Of a DNA stretch of 64,000 nt, positions 17,755 through 26,406 are shown piece after piece. Source of the stretch: Sulfitobacter sp043557345 (GTDB taxonomy: Bacteria > Pseudomonadota > Alphaproteobacteria > Rhodobacterales > Rhodobacteraceae); the NCBI RefSeq assembly GCF_043557345.1, contig NZ_JBIFFV010000009.1, positions 122,474 through 186,473 of the forward strand. The letters are read 5' to 3'. The position numbers were made by a program, and so were the translations under genes. The notes beneath the pieces are model-generated. The model saw nothing but the letters and a program-made list of their open reading frames with translations, was not told the origin of the DNA and searched no databases. Every line of letters starts with the position of its first letter. The first letter of the stretch is position 1.

Positions 17755-18749
17755 ACGGTCAGCTCCTTCTCGGAATGGCGTTTGCCATCGGGGAAAATGC
17801 AGCGGAAGGCGTGGTTGCCGTCCTCGCGCTTGGGGATGTCGCCACGGCATTCGGCCACGGCATGGGGGCAGCGGGTGCGGAAGACGCAGCCTTCGACCGC
17901 GCCCACCAGCGAGGGCACAATGCCCGGGATCGTACCCAGTTTCGCGCCGCGGTCGGTCTTGCCGGGGAGCGGGATGCAGCGCAGCAGCCCGCGGGTGTAG
18001 GGATGCGAGGGGGCGTTAAAGATATCGCCCACCGGGCCGGTCTCGACCAACTCGCCCGCGTACATCACCGCGACCTTGTCGGCCACGCGGGCCACGACCC
18101 CGAGGTCATGGGTGATCAGGATCACGGCCATGTTCATCTCGCGCCCCAGATCGTGCAGCAGCCGCAGGATCTGCGCCTGAATGGTCACGTCGAGCGCGGT
18201 TGTCGGCTCGTCCGCGATGATCAGTTCGGGCTCGCACATCAGCGCCATGGCGATCATCACACGCTGGCGCAACCCGCCCGACAGCTGGTGCGGGTACTGC
18301 GACAGACGGCTCTCGGCGGCGGTAATGCCGACCTTTTCCAAAAGCTCGATGGCCCGCGCCCGCGCCTGCTGGCGGCTGACCTTGCGGTGCAGCAGCAGCG
18401 CCTCGGCCAGCTGGTCGCCGATGGTGTAGGCCGGGTTGAGCGAGGTCATCGGCTCTTGAAAGATCATCGACATCCGCGCCCCGCGCAGCCTGCGCATCTG
18501 GCCGTGGCTGGCGGTGGTCAACTCGGTCCCGTCAAAGGTCATCCGGTCGGCGCTGCGTTTGATGGATTTGCCCAAAAGCCCCATCAGCGCAAGCGAGGTG
18601 AGCGATTTGCCCGAGCCGCTTTCGCCGACGATGCAGAGGGTCTCGCCACGGTTAAGGTCGAAGTCGATGCCGCGCACCGCATGTAGGGTGCCGCCGCCCG
18701 TGGGAATGTCGAGCCGCAGGTTGCGGACGCTCAGAAGGGGTTCTGTCAT
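17751..18749 (-). CDS. Dipeptide/oligopeptide ABC transporter ATPase, DppD/OppD type
   Basis: The 332-residue ATPase has Walker A GESGSGKSLT, Q-loop MIFQEPMTSLNP, signature LSGGLRQR, Walker B LIIADEPTTALD and switch His in LITHDLGVV. The LSGGLRQRV variant is normal for DppD. The C-terminal domain has the oligopeptide Cys pattern (GCVFRTRCPHAVAEC and a later Cys). It ends inside the start of the DppF-like gene (ATGA). The permease gene ends 3 bases before it. Together the two ATPases power import through the DppB/DppC-like channel. Confidence 0.92.
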   Translation of the reverse strand: MTEPLLSVRNLRLDIPTGGGTLHAVRGIDFDLNRGETLCIVGESGSGKSLTSLALMGLLGKSIKRSADRMTFDGTELTTASHGQMRRLRGARMSMIFQEPMTSLNPAYTIGDQLAEALLLHRKVSRQQARARAIELLEKVGITAAESRLSQYPHQLSGGLRQRVMIAMALMCEPELIIADEPTTALDVTIQAQILRLLHDLGREMNMAVILITHDLGVVARVADKVAVMYAGELVETGPVGDIFNAPSHPYTRGLLRCIPLPGKTDRGAKLGTIPGIVPSLVGAVEGCVFRTRCPHAVAECRGDIPKREDGNHAFRCIFPDGKRHSEKELTV

Positions 18750-18752
18750 GGG

Positions 18753-19655
18753 TCAGCTCCGGTTTTCGGGGGCAGTGACGTCGCGCAGACCGTCACCCAT
18801 CAGGTTGATTGCCAGCACCAGCACGAAAAGCACGGCGCCCGGGATCAGCACGAGCCACGGCTCGAAGAGCATCATGTTCTTGCCTTCTGAGACCATCAGC
18901 CCCCAGCTCGGCGTCGGCGGCTGCACCCCAAGGCCGAGGAAGGAGAGCGCCGCTTCCAGCAGGATCGCATGGGCCATTTCCAGCGTCACCACGACGATGA
19001 GGTTGTTGGCGATATTGGGCATGATCTCGGACAAGAGGATGCGCGGGGTAGAGGCACCGATGACCTGCGCCGCCGCCACATATTCACGCCGCCGCACCTG
19101 CATGGTCGAGGCGCGCATGACCACCGCGAAACGGTCCCAAAGCAGCAGGCCCAGCACCATGATCACCACTTGCAGCGACCCGCCAAGGATCGCCACCACG
19201 GCCAGCGCCACCAGCACCACCGGCATCGCAAGACGCACGTTGATGAGGAAGGTGACGACCGCATCGACCTTGCCGCCAAAGTAGCCAGCAGCCACGCCCA
19301 TGGCGGTGCCGATCAGGCCCGAGATCAGCGCCGCCACGGCCCCGATCAGCAGCGAAATCCGTGCACCATAGATGAGACGCGACAGGTAATCGCGGCCCAG
19401 ATGATCGGTGCCCAAGGGATGCTCCCATGTGCCGCCCATGAACACGGGGGGCTCCATCCGGGTCATCAGACTTTGGGCATAGGGATCATGCGGCGCAATC
19501 CACGGCGCGAGAATCGCGATGATCGTGAGGATGATCAGAACGACCGCCCCGATCAGCAGACCTTGGTGCCCGAAGATGCGCTTGCGCAGCATCTGGCCGG
19601 GGGTCGGGCCGGTGATTTCGTCCAAAAGGCTGTCATGTGTGCTTGCCGTGGCCAT
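18753..19655 (-). CDS. Dipeptide ABC transporter permease, DppC/OppC type
   Basis: The 300-residue inner-membrane protein has a cytoplasmic N-terminus (TPGQMLRKRIFGHQG), a first membrane segment at about 31-53, and the periplasmic N-terminal motif WIAPHDPYAQ followed by HPLGTDHLGRDYLSRLIYGAR. HPLGTDxxGRD is the hallmark of the DppC group. The EAA coupling loop contains REYVAAAQVIGASTPRILLSEIMPN. It lies 1 base after the DppB-like gene and 3 bases before the DppD-like gene, in one operon. Confidence 0.92.
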   Translation of the reverse strand: MATASTHDSLLDEITGPTPGQMLRKRIFGHQGLLIGAVVLIILTIIAILAPWIAPHDPYAQSLMTRMEPPVFMGGTWEHPLGTDHLGRDYLSRLIYGARISLLIGAVAALISGLIGTAMGVAAGYFGGKVDAVVTFLINVRLAMPVVLVALAVVAILGGSLQVVIMVLGLLLWDRFAVVMRASTMQVRRREYVAAAQVIGASTPRILLSEIMPNIANNLIVVVTLEMAHAILLEAALSFLGLGVQPPTPSWGLMVSEGKNMMLFEPWLVLIPGAVLFVLVLAINLMGDGLRDVTAPENRS

Positions 19656-19656
19656 G

Positions 19657-20574
19657 TCAGCTGCTCCTCATGCGGGGGTCGAGCCATGCGTTCAGCACGT
19701 CTGCGAGGAAGGTGAAAACAATGTAGAACATCGAGAAGATCAGGATCAGCGCCTGCACGGTGGGCAGATCGTTGCGCGCGATGCTCTCCCAGGCCAGATA
19801 GCCCGCGCCATGCAGCGCGAAGATCGACTCGACCACGATGGAGCCGCCCAGCATGAAGCCCATCTGCACGGCGGCGAGGCTGACCACCGGGATGATCGCG
19901 TTGCGCAGCGCGTGGCGGAAAAGCACCCTGCGCTCGTTGGCGCCCTTGGCCCGCGCGGTGCGGATGTAGTCGGAGTTCAACACGTCCAGCATGCCCGCGC
20001 GCGTCAGGCGCATGATCGCGGGCATGGCGTAATAGCCCAGCACCACGGTCGGCAGGATGAAATGGCGCCATGTGTCGGTGCCCGAAGGTGGCAGCCAGCC
20101 CAGTTGGATGGCGAAGACCACGATGAGGATCAGGCCGAACCAGAAGCTCGGCATCGCTTGGCCGGCGACCGATATGAAGAGCGCCACACGGTCGATGATC
20201 GAATTGGGGCGAATCGCGGCGACTACGCCCAAGGGCACGGCGGTCAGCAGCGCGAAGGTGATCCCGCAGACGCCGAGCGTCATGGTTACGCTCAACCGGT
20301 CAGCGATGAGCGAGGCGACGGGCAGGCGGAAATAGTAGCTTTCGCCGAAATCGCCCTGAAGGGCCGAGAACAGCCATTCGCCATATTGCACCAGCATCGG
20401 ACGGTCGAAACCATAGAGACGGCGCAGGGCCTCGATATCTTCGCCACTGGCGGTTTCACCCGCAAGTGCTGCGGCGGGGTCGCCCGACAGGAACAGCAGG
20501 CTAAAGCTGATAAACGACACGGTGAAGGCCACGAGAAGGGCCAGTCCCAATCGTTTGAGAATGAATTGAAGCAC
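19657..20574 (-). CDS. Dipeptide ABC transporter permease, DppB/OppB type
   Basis: The 305-residue inner-membrane protein starts with the typical DppB N-terminal membrane segment (FILKRLGLALLVAFTVSFIS) and then FLSGDPAAAL. Further segments and the loop SDYIRTARAKGANERRVLFR (EAA motif) match the family. PSFWFGLILIVVFA and GGSIVVESIFALHGAGYLAW are also typical. It is the first permease after the binding-protein gene, separated from it by 114 bases that include a hairpin, a common arrangement that lets the binding protein be made in excess. Confidence 0.92.
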   Translation of the reverse strand: MLQFILKRLGLALLVAFTVSFISFSLLFLSGDPAAALAGETASGEDIEALRRLYGFDRPMLVQYGEWLFSALQGDFGESYYFRLPVASLIADRLSVTMTLGVCGITFALLTAVPLGVVAAIRPNSIIDRVALFISVAGQAMPSFWFGLILIVVFAIQLGWLPPSGTDTWRHFILPTVVLGYYAMPAIMRLTRAGMLDVLNSDYIRTARAKGANERRVLFRHALRNAIIPVVSLAAVQMGFMLGGSIVVESIFALHGAGYLAWESIARNDLPTVQALILIFSMFYIVFTFLADVLNAWLDPRMRSS

Positions 20575-20655
20575 GGGTGCAACTACCTTGAGGCTGCGCC
20601 GCAGGCGGGGGCCTGCCGCGTGGGTCTGGGTTGGGTGCGGAAGGGGAGAAGGGCA

Positions 20656-20677
20656 GGGGCACCGGTCACGGCGCCCC
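20656..20677 (-). terminator. Intercistronic hairpin between peptide-binding protein and permease genes
   Basis: GGGGC (20656-20660) and CCG (20662-20664) pair with CGG (20669-20671) and GCCCC (20673-20677), with an A/C bulge pair and a 4-base loop. It lies just after the binding-protein stop on the minus strand and before dppB. It has no T-run, so stabilisation of the binding-protein mRNA or partial termination is more likely than a full stop. Confidence 0.45.
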
Positions 20678-20688
20678 CGCCGATTGGT

Positions 20689-22206
20689 TTACTTCCAGCT
20701 GGCCGTGGTGAAGCGCAGAACTTCGTCGGCTGTGGGGGTGTATTCCACCTCATTGGTGGTCACATAGTTGGTGTTGTAGGAGAACATCGGCGCCCAATAG
20801 GCTTCCTCGGTGATGCGTTCGATCGCCTTGGAGTAGTTCTCTTTACGGACCTCGGGATCGGTCGAGCTGTCGGCGATGTTGAGGTATTCCAGCGTCTCGT
20901 CGTCCATCGCGTAGTCGAGCGAGCCATGTTTGAAGAACTGGCTGACCATGGCGGAGGCGTCGTTAATCGAATAGCTGCCCCATGTCTGGAACGACACGGC
21001 GGTTTCGCCCTTCATGTTCTGCTCCCGCAGGGCGGAATATTGCAACATCTTGAAGTTGGTATCGATGCCCACGGCGTTCAGGTAGCTGGTGATCGCCTCG
21101 GCATATTCGCGGTCGCGATAGGCGTAGAAGTCGATGGTCAGACCGTCTTCGTAGCCCGCCTCGGCCAGCAATTCCTTGGCTTTCTCGGGGTTGTATTCAT
21201 ACTTCACCGCCGCCTCTTCGTCACAGCCGAACTGGCTGGGGAAGCAGGGGGTGTAGACGACCTTGGATTTGCCTTTGAGCAGCGCGTCGACCAGTTCCTG
21301 ACGGTTGATGGCGTAGTTCACGGCCTTGCGCACGCGCACGTCGGTGAAGGGGCTGTCCTCGGACCGGCCTGCCGCATCGAGCGTCAGATAGCCCACACGC
21401 ATGGTGGATTCGTTGGAGACCTGGAACTCATCCCGCTCGGCCAGCTTTTCGGCCTGGTCCGACGGCACCTGCCAGATCAGATCAAGCGAGCCGCTAAAGA
21501 GTTCGGCCATCTGCGTGTTCACATCCGGGATGGTGCGGATGTCGATGTTCTTGATGCTGGGCTTGCCCTTGGGGCTGTCGTGATAGCCCTCATAGGCTTC
21601 CAGTTTGAAGTGCTGGCCGGGGACGACTTCGGTCACCTTGTAAGGGCCGGTGCCGACGGGTTTGAGGCCCATGCCTTCGGGGCCGGCTTCTTCGTAATAG
21701 TCGCTGGGATACATCGAAACGGGGCCAGAGAGGAATTCAATCGCCGCCGGGAACTTCTCTTTCAGCATGATGCGCACGGTGTAATCGTCGACCTTCTCGG
21801 CCGATTTCATCCAGTTCACGTTGCGCTGCGTTTTCACGCCGTTAGCTTCATCGGCGACGTAGTTCACGGTAAAGACCACGTCATCGGCGGTGAAGTCCGA
21901 CCCGTCGTGGAATTTCACGCCTTCGCGCAGTTTGAATTCGATGGTCGTGTCGTCGATCCATTCCCATTCGGTGGCGAGGTTGCCGATGTATTCGTTGCTG
22001 ACCGGATCGCGGTAGATCAGACCATCCCAGACCGCGCGTTGCAGCACCACGCCTTCGCGAGACGAGTTGAAGTAGCTGTCGACGTTCTCAAGCTCTTTGG
22101 TGAAGGCGACATTCAGCGTGTCATTGGCTTTGTCCGCCCAAGCCGCGCCGGTGGCGGCGGCCAGGACAAGTCCGGTGATGGTTGATTTCAGGACCGTGGA
22201 TTTCAT
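20689..22206 (-). CDS. Periplasmic peptide-binding protein (solute-binding family 5)
   Basis: The 505-residue precursor has a Sec signal (MKSTVLKSTITGLVLAAATG, cleaved after AWA before DKANDTL). The SBP_bac_5 fold shows in VWDGLIYRDP, ATEWEWIDDTTIEFKLREGV, KFHDGSDFTADDVVFTVNY and VRKAVNYAINRQELVDAL. Known role: captures di- or oligopeptides, or other ligands in this broad family. ATG 22206 has GGGGAG about 7 bases upstream; an in-frame TTG at 22212 would overlap that site. It is first in the operon and divergent from the iclR gene. The ligand is inferred from the peptidase genes downstream. Confidence 0.9.
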   Translation of the reverse strand: MKSTVLKSTITGLVLAAATGAAWADKANDTLNVAFTKELENVDSYFNSSREGVVLQRAVWDGLIYRDPVSNEYIGNLATEWEWIDDTTIEFKLREGVKFHDGSDFTADDVVFTVNYVADEANGVKTQRNVNWMKSAEKVDDYTVRIMLKEKFPAAIEFLSGPVSMYPSDYYEEAGPEGMGLKPVGTGPYKVTEVVPGQHFKLEAYEGYHDSPKGKPSIKNIDIRTIPDVNTQMAELFSGSLDLIWQVPSDQAEKLAERDEFQVSNESTMRVGYLTLDAAGRSEDSPFTDVRVRKAVNYAINRQELVDALLKGKSKVVYTPCFPSQFGCDEEAAVKYEYNPEKAKELLAEAGYEDGLTIDFYAYRDREYAEAITSYLNAVGIDTNFKMLQYSALREQNMKGETAVSFQTWGSYSINDASAMVSQFFKHGSLDYAMDDETLEYLNIADSSTDPEVRKENYSKAIERITEEAYWAPMFSYNTNYVTTNEVEYTPTADEVLRFTTASWK

Positions 22207-22260
22207 GGTCAACTCCCCTGTTGGTTAACGAATTCGGTTCCGTATCTTTTTGGCTTGCGC

Positions 22261-22298
22261 ATCGTATCATATAGTAATACTTGATATCGCAATACGAT
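22261..22298. promoter_or_regulatory. Candidate IclR-type operator in the divergent intergenic region
   Basis: An AT-rich patch in the 164-base gap holds nested inverted repeats. ATCGTAT (22261-22267) mirrors ATACGAT (22292-22298), and TATCA (22265-22269) mirrors TGATA (22282-22286). It lies 55 bases from the binding-protein start and 73 bases from the iclR start. The symmetry is visible; assigning it to the adjacent regulator is inference. Confidence 0.4.
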
Positions 22299-22370
22299 TA
22301 ATAAACGCAATCGGACCGACATACGTCAAGCCCCGGTGTGAACGATTGGGCCAGTTTTCAGGGTAGGTGA

Positions 22371-23153
22371 TTGGAAAAGAAGCAAAATACCCTCTACGTC
22401 GGGTCGCTCGCTAAGGGGTTGCGGCTGCTCCGCGCCTTCGATGAATCGCATACGGAATTGTCGTTGGTCGAGCTTGCCGCGCGCAGCGGATTGGACAAAA
22501 GCGCGGTTCAGAGGCTGGCGAATACGCTGCATATCGAAGGCATGTTGGAAAAGGATCCGGCAACGCGGCGCTACCGCCCGTCCCATGCATGGCTCGAACT
22601 GGCCTATGCCTATTACTGGTCTGATCAATTGGTCGGGCAGGCGATTCCCAAGCTGATCGACCTCAGCCAAGAGATCGGGGAGACGGTGAACCTCGCCGAG
22701 CTTTCGACCGATCACATCATCTACGTCAGTCGCTTGCCTTGCCAACGGACCTACTTCGCGGCCACGGTGATCGGGCGGCGGTTGCCTGCGCTTTCAACGT
22801 CGGCGGGCCGGGCGATCATCTCGACCTTCTCGCCCGAAGACCGGGAAGAGGCGATCGAGACTTGGCCGCTCAAGCCCTTTACCGCGCGCACCACGATGGA
22901 CCGCGCCACGATCCGCAACAGCATTGGGGAGGCCGTGCAGCAGGGCTATGCGATCTCCAGCGATCAGATGATTTTGTCTGAGATTGGCGTGGCCTGTCCG
23001 ATCATCGGCCCCGATGGGCGGGCCTTTGCGGCGGTGCAATCTTCGGTCTCGGCGCATACTTGGACGCGGGAGCGGATCAGGGCCGAGATTCTGCCGCGCC
23101 TGCAGGACACCGCGAACGCCATTTCACCCTCATCACAGGTGCACCGGCGTTAG
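22371..23153 (+). CDS. IclR-family transcriptional regulator of the peptide operon
   Basis: The 260-residue regulator has an N-terminal winged helix (YVGSLAKGLRLLRAFDE, LSLVELAARSGLDKSAVQRL, about residues 9-60) and a C-terminal GAF-like IclR effector domain (LSQEIGETVNLAEL, ALSTSAGRAIIS, GYAISSDQMILSEIGVACPI). The start is a TTG at 22371 preceded at 5-6 bases by AGGTGA; no ATG offers the conserved N-terminus. It is divergent from the peptide uptake operon and is its most likely controller. Effector unknown. A bidirectional hairpin follows. Confidence 0.88.
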   Translation: MEKKQNTLYVGSLAKGLRLLRAFDESHTELSLVELAARSGLDKSAVQRLANTLHIEGMLEKDPATRRYRPSHAWLELAYAYYWSDQLVGQAIPKLIDLSQEIGETVNLAELSTDHIIYVSRLPCQRTYFAATVIGRRLPALSTSAGRAIISTFSPEDREEAIETWPLKPFTARTTMDRATIRNSIGEAVQQGYAISSDQMILSEIGVACPIIGPDGRAFAAVQSSVSAHTWTRERIRAEILPRLQDTANAISPSSQVHRR

Positions 23154-23193
23154 AAAAAGGGCCGGGGCATTGCCGCCCCGACCCGGTGTTTTC
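23154..23193. terminator. Bidirectional terminator between iclR and catalase genes
   Basis: GGCCGGGGC (23160-23168) pairs with GCCCCGACC (23175-23183), 9 bp with one C/A mismatch and a 6-base loop. On the minus strand the stem is followed by TTTTT (complement of 23154-23158), a good terminator for the catalase gene. On the plus strand TTTT comes 5 bases after the stem. Confidence 0.65.
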
Positions 23194-25257
23194 TTATTCC
23201 CAGTTCATTTTTTCTTCGCGTTTCCAGAACCGAAGTTTGCGGCAGGTCTCAAGGAATTTACCGGCGTTATCGGCAGAGACCTCCAACGTGCCTTCGTCCT
23301 TCTCGACCCCGGCGGCGTTGAGCAGCGGATCGGCGGCTGTGGTCCAAGCGATGAACTTGTTATGCGCAAAGGCGTCCGAAACGAAATCCTGTGCCGGTTT
23401 GTTCTTGGCGATCTTATCGGCTTTCTCATCACCAAAGACCAAGGCCACCGCATCAAAGACCACCGACGGGCCGCCGTCGATCTTCTCATCCGCTTGCCGG
23501 GTGCTGCCGTCCGACAGGGTCACCCCTTGGATATGCGGCGTCACGATGGCCACCATCGCGCCTTCATCGGCAAAGGCTTTTTCCAAGGCTTCCACCACCG
23601 AGGCATCCGCGCCCTCGGTCAGGAACAGGCCCAGCTTGCGGCCCGCGAATGTGTTCGGCGCGTTCTTCAGAATGCTGAGCGCGTCGGACGGCGGCAGATC
23701 GGTGATCGGCTCCCGCACGGGTTTGGCGGGTTCCGGCATTTCGGTCACGCCCAAGCCTTCGGCCACCTGTTTCGCCAGATCGTCATGGACGTTCATCAGA
23801 TGCGAGAGCATCCGCAGGCGAATGCGCTCTTCCTGACATTTCGACAACTCGAAGGTATAGGCCGCCGCGATATGCTGCTGCTCGATCTCGGTTTGACTGA
23901 TGTAGAACTGGCGCGCTTGGCTGTAGTGGTCGGCGAAAGTCTCGGACCGCACGCGCTGTTTGGTGCCGCTGACCTCTTCGGGGTAGCTTTTGAACCCAAT
24001 CTCCGGGTTTTCCCGCGGGCCACCCTCCTCGCCCCAGCTGTTGGGCTCATAGTTCACGCGGCCCTTGGGGTTGTGCATCGCCATATGGCCGTCTTGCTGG
24101 AAGTGGTGGAACGGGCATTTCGGCGCGTTGATCGGGATATGGGTGAAGTTCGGCCCGCCGAGGCGTTTGATCTGCGTGTCGAGGTAGGAAAAGTTCCGGC
24201 CCTGAAGCAGCGGGTCGTTCGTGTGGTCGATCCCGCGCACGATGTTTTGGGTGCAAAAGGCCACTTGCTCGGTCTCGGCAAAGAAGTTGTCGACATTGGC
24301 GTCAAGCGTCAGCGTGCCGATGATGCGCACCGGCACCTGTTCCTCGGGGATCAGCTTGGTCGCGTCGAGGATGTCGAACTCGAAGTTGTCGGCGAATTCG
24401 TCGTCAAAAACCTGAATGCCCAGATCCCATTGCGGATAGTCGCCCGCATCGATGGCATCCCACATGTCGCGGCGGTGGAAATCCGGGTCCGCGCCATTGA
24501 TCTTGAGCGCCTCGTTCCAGACCACCGATTGCACACCCTGCTTCGGCTTCCAGTGGAATTTGACGTAATGCGATTTGCCTTCGGCATTGATCAGCCGAAA
24601 GGTATGCACGCCGAAGCCTTCCATGAAGCGGAGCGAGCGCGGGATCGCCCGGTCGGACATCTGCCACAGCGTCATGTGGATCGCTTCGGGCGAGAGCGAG
24701 ACGAAATCCCAGAAGTTGTCATGCGCCGACTGCGCCTGCGGGAAGCCACGGTCCGGGGCGGGTTTGACCGAGTGGATGAGGTCGGGGAATTTGATCGCGT
24801 CTTGGATAAAAAACACGGGGATGTTGTTGCCGACGAGATCCCAGTTGCCCTCTTTGGTGTAGAACTTCGTCGCAAAACCGCGCACGTCGCGGGCCAGATC
24901 GGCAGAGCCCTTGTTGCCCGCCACGGTCGAGAACCGGGTGAAGGTCGGGGTCTTTTCGCCGACACGCTGGAAAATATCGGCGCAGGAAAGTTCGGGGATC
25001 GCTTCCTTCAGTTCGAAATGCCCGTGCACGCCGTAGCCGCGGGCGTGAACGACACGCTCTGGAATGCGCTCGTGGTCGAAGTGGAACATCTTCTCGCGGA
25101 ATACATGGTCTTCCATCAAGACCGGGCCACGCGGACCTGCTTTGAGTGAGTTCTGATCATCCGCGATCGGGCCGCCCTGCGCGGTCGTCATCGTCTTTTC
25201 CCGGTCCGTGGTTTGCTGGCGGGGTTCGCCGCCTTTGCCAAGTTCTTTGTCTGTCAT
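23194..25257 (-). CDS. katE: Large-subunit heme catalase (HPII/KatE type)
   Basis: The 687-residue monofunctional catalase converts hydrogen peroxide to water and oxygen. Seen: catalytic His in RVVHARGYGVHGHFE, FTRFSTVAGNKGSAD, catalytic Asn region GNNIPVFFIQDAIKFPD, and the heme-ligand Tyr in FSYLDTQIKRLGG. After about residue 530 a C-terminal class-I-glutaminase-like domain follows (AGRKLGLFLTEGADAS...), which marks the large-subunit clade and explains the length. It is monocistronic. The 102 bases between its start and the next gene's stop hold its promoter, but I see no OxyR-type site with confidence. Confidence 0.94.
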   Translation of the reverse strand: MTDKELGKGGEPRQQTTDREKTMTTAQGGPIADDQNSLKAGPRGPVLMEDHVFREKMFHFDHERIPERVVHARGYGVHGHFELKEAIPELSCADIFQRVGEKTPTFTRFSTVAGNKGSADLARDVRGFATKFYTKEGNWDLVGNNIPVFFIQDAIKFPDLIHSVKPAPDRGFPQAQSAHDNFWDFVSLSPEAIHMTLWQMSDRAIPRSLRFMEGFGVHTFRLINAEGKSHYVKFHWKPKQGVQSVVWNEALKINGADPDFHRRDMWDAIDAGDYPQWDLGIQVFDDEFADNFEFDILDATKLIPEEQVPVRIIGTLTLDANVDNFFAETEQVAFCTQNIVRGIDHTNDPLLQGRNFSYLDTQIKRLGGPNFTHIPINAPKCPFHHFQQDGHMAMHNPKGRVNYEPNSWGEEGGPRENPEIGFKSYPEEVSGTKQRVRSETFADHYSQARQFYISQTEIEQQHIAAAYTFELSKCQEERIRLRMLSHLMNVHDDLAKQVAEGLGVTEMPEPAKPVREPITDLPPSDALSILKNAPNTFAGRKLGLFLTEGADASVVEALEKAFADEGAMVAIVTPHIQGVTLSDGSTRQADEKIDGGPSVVFDAVALVFGDEKADKIAKNKPAQDFVSDAFAHNKFIAWTTAADPLLNAAGVEKDEGTLEVSADNAGKFLETCRKLRFWKREEKMNWE

Positions 25258-25359
25258 GATCTTTCTCCACAGCGCCCCCGGAATATAATCGGGAGGATTT
25301 GTTGCTAATATCTAGCGGGCGAAAAGGCCTGCTTTAGAGCGAACGGTGAGTGCCGGACC

Positions 25360-26406
25360 CTATGAAAGTTCAACCACCCCCGAGGGCACGGGTTCCGATG
25401 CTTTTGCGCCGCAGGCAGGAAAGTTCTCGCAAGGGCGGAGATCGGCGGAACCCGAGGTAAGAGGGGCGGGTGTCTCGCGCGTCACCGACCGGTTAAAAAA
25501 GCCGCGCAACAGCGCGATATGCGCGGGCAGTTCCGCAACCGGTATGCATTCAGCCTGCGGCACCTGAGCCGGCCAGCAGCCCAATGCCCCCCGGCGCAGT
25601 TGATCCAGCAGGCGGCCCGCATCCGGCAAACAGTCATCGGCCAGATAGTTCGCTCCGCTCAGCCGAATGCGCAGCGTATCCGCCATGCCGCCCGCCGCCC
25701 GCCCGACCAGCCTGCAAGAGGCTTCGACCCAGACATCATCCGCGTGATGCACCCGAAGGCCCGCCGCCCGCGCGGCACGGATGATCGCGCGGTCCTCGCC
25801 GCAGGGGATCGGGGCAAAACCGCCGACGGCCTCATAGGCCTCGCGGGTAAAGCCAAGACTGGCCCCCGGCGCTTCGCCATGGCTGTCCTGCAAATCGGCG
25901 CAGTTCGGGGCGTGCCGCGCGTAGAGCGCGAGCACCAAGCGGCGGTAGGCCATTTCATGGACCTCGAGCATCGGGTCTTGCGGCGCCAATGTGGCGGCCT
26001 CTTCGGGGTTCAGCGTGACCCTGCCGCAAAGCGCGTCAAAACGTTGAAGGTGGTGAATGCTACGCGCCACCCAATCGGCGCTGACGCGGCAATCGGCATC
26101 GGTGGTCAGGATCTGGCGCAGATGGGGCATCTGTTCCAGCGCCACGGCGCAGCCTTTCCGCCTTGCCGCGCCAACCCCCATGCCGGGGGGAAAGGTCAGA
26201 TCGAGCACGGTGAGGTCGATGCCAAGCCGGCCCGCCGCCGCCTTTGCGATCTTGGCAGTGTCGTCATCGGTGTTGTTCACCACAAGGATCACGCGGACCC
26301 GGTCGTTGCACTGGGGCGCGAGGGCGGTGAGGCAAGCGCCGATCCGCTCCGCCTCGTTCCGGGCGGGGATGATGATCGCGGTGTCTTTCCAGCGCTCGAA
26401 ACTCAT
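25360..26406 (-). CDS. Family 2 glycosyltransferase of a four-gene cassette
   Basis: The 348-residue protein has a GT-A fold: AIIIPARNEAERIGACLTAL (nucleotide-sugar binding, about 10-29), ILVVNNTDDDTAKIA, and LTTDADCRVSADW (DxD metal site). HGEAPGASLGFTREAYEAVGGF and CGEDRAIIRAARAAG match GT2 acceptor-site motifs. ATG 26406 overlaps the stop of the methyltransferase gene by four bases. No transmembrane segment is obvious, so it is probably cytoplasmic. Donor and acceptor are unknown; context (acyl-CoA-dehydrogenase-like protein, deacetylase, methyltransferase) suggests a modified sugar conjugate. The C-terminal about 90 residues look poorly conserved. Confidence 0.85.
   Translation of the reverse strand: MSFERWKDTAIIIPARNEAERIGACLTALAPQCNDRVRVILVVNNTDDDTAKIAKAAAGRLGIDLTVLDLTFPPGMGVGAARRKGCAVALEQMPHLRQILTTDADCRVSADWVARSIHHLQRFDALCGRVTLNPEEAATLAPQDPMLEVHEMAYRRLVLALYARHAPNCADLQDSHGEAPGASLGFTREAYEAVGGFAPIPCGEDRAIIRAARAAGLRVHHADDVWVEASCRLVGRAAGGMADTLRIRLSGANYLADDCLPDAGRLLDQLRRGALGCWPAQVPQAECIPVAELPAHIALLRGFFNRSVTRETPAPLTSGSADLRPCENFPACGAKASEPVPSGVVELS

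Noticed and set aside
19519..22185. An 888-codon open frame on the plus strand opposite the peptide permeases and binding protein
   Set aside because: It spans three clear minus-strand genes and is rich in His, Arg and Gly with no domain, so it is a composition shadow.
22984..25149. A 721-codon plus-strand frame opposite the catalase gene
   Set aside because: Catalase on the minus strand has every catalytic motif. The antisense frame has none and overlaps the end of the iclR gene.
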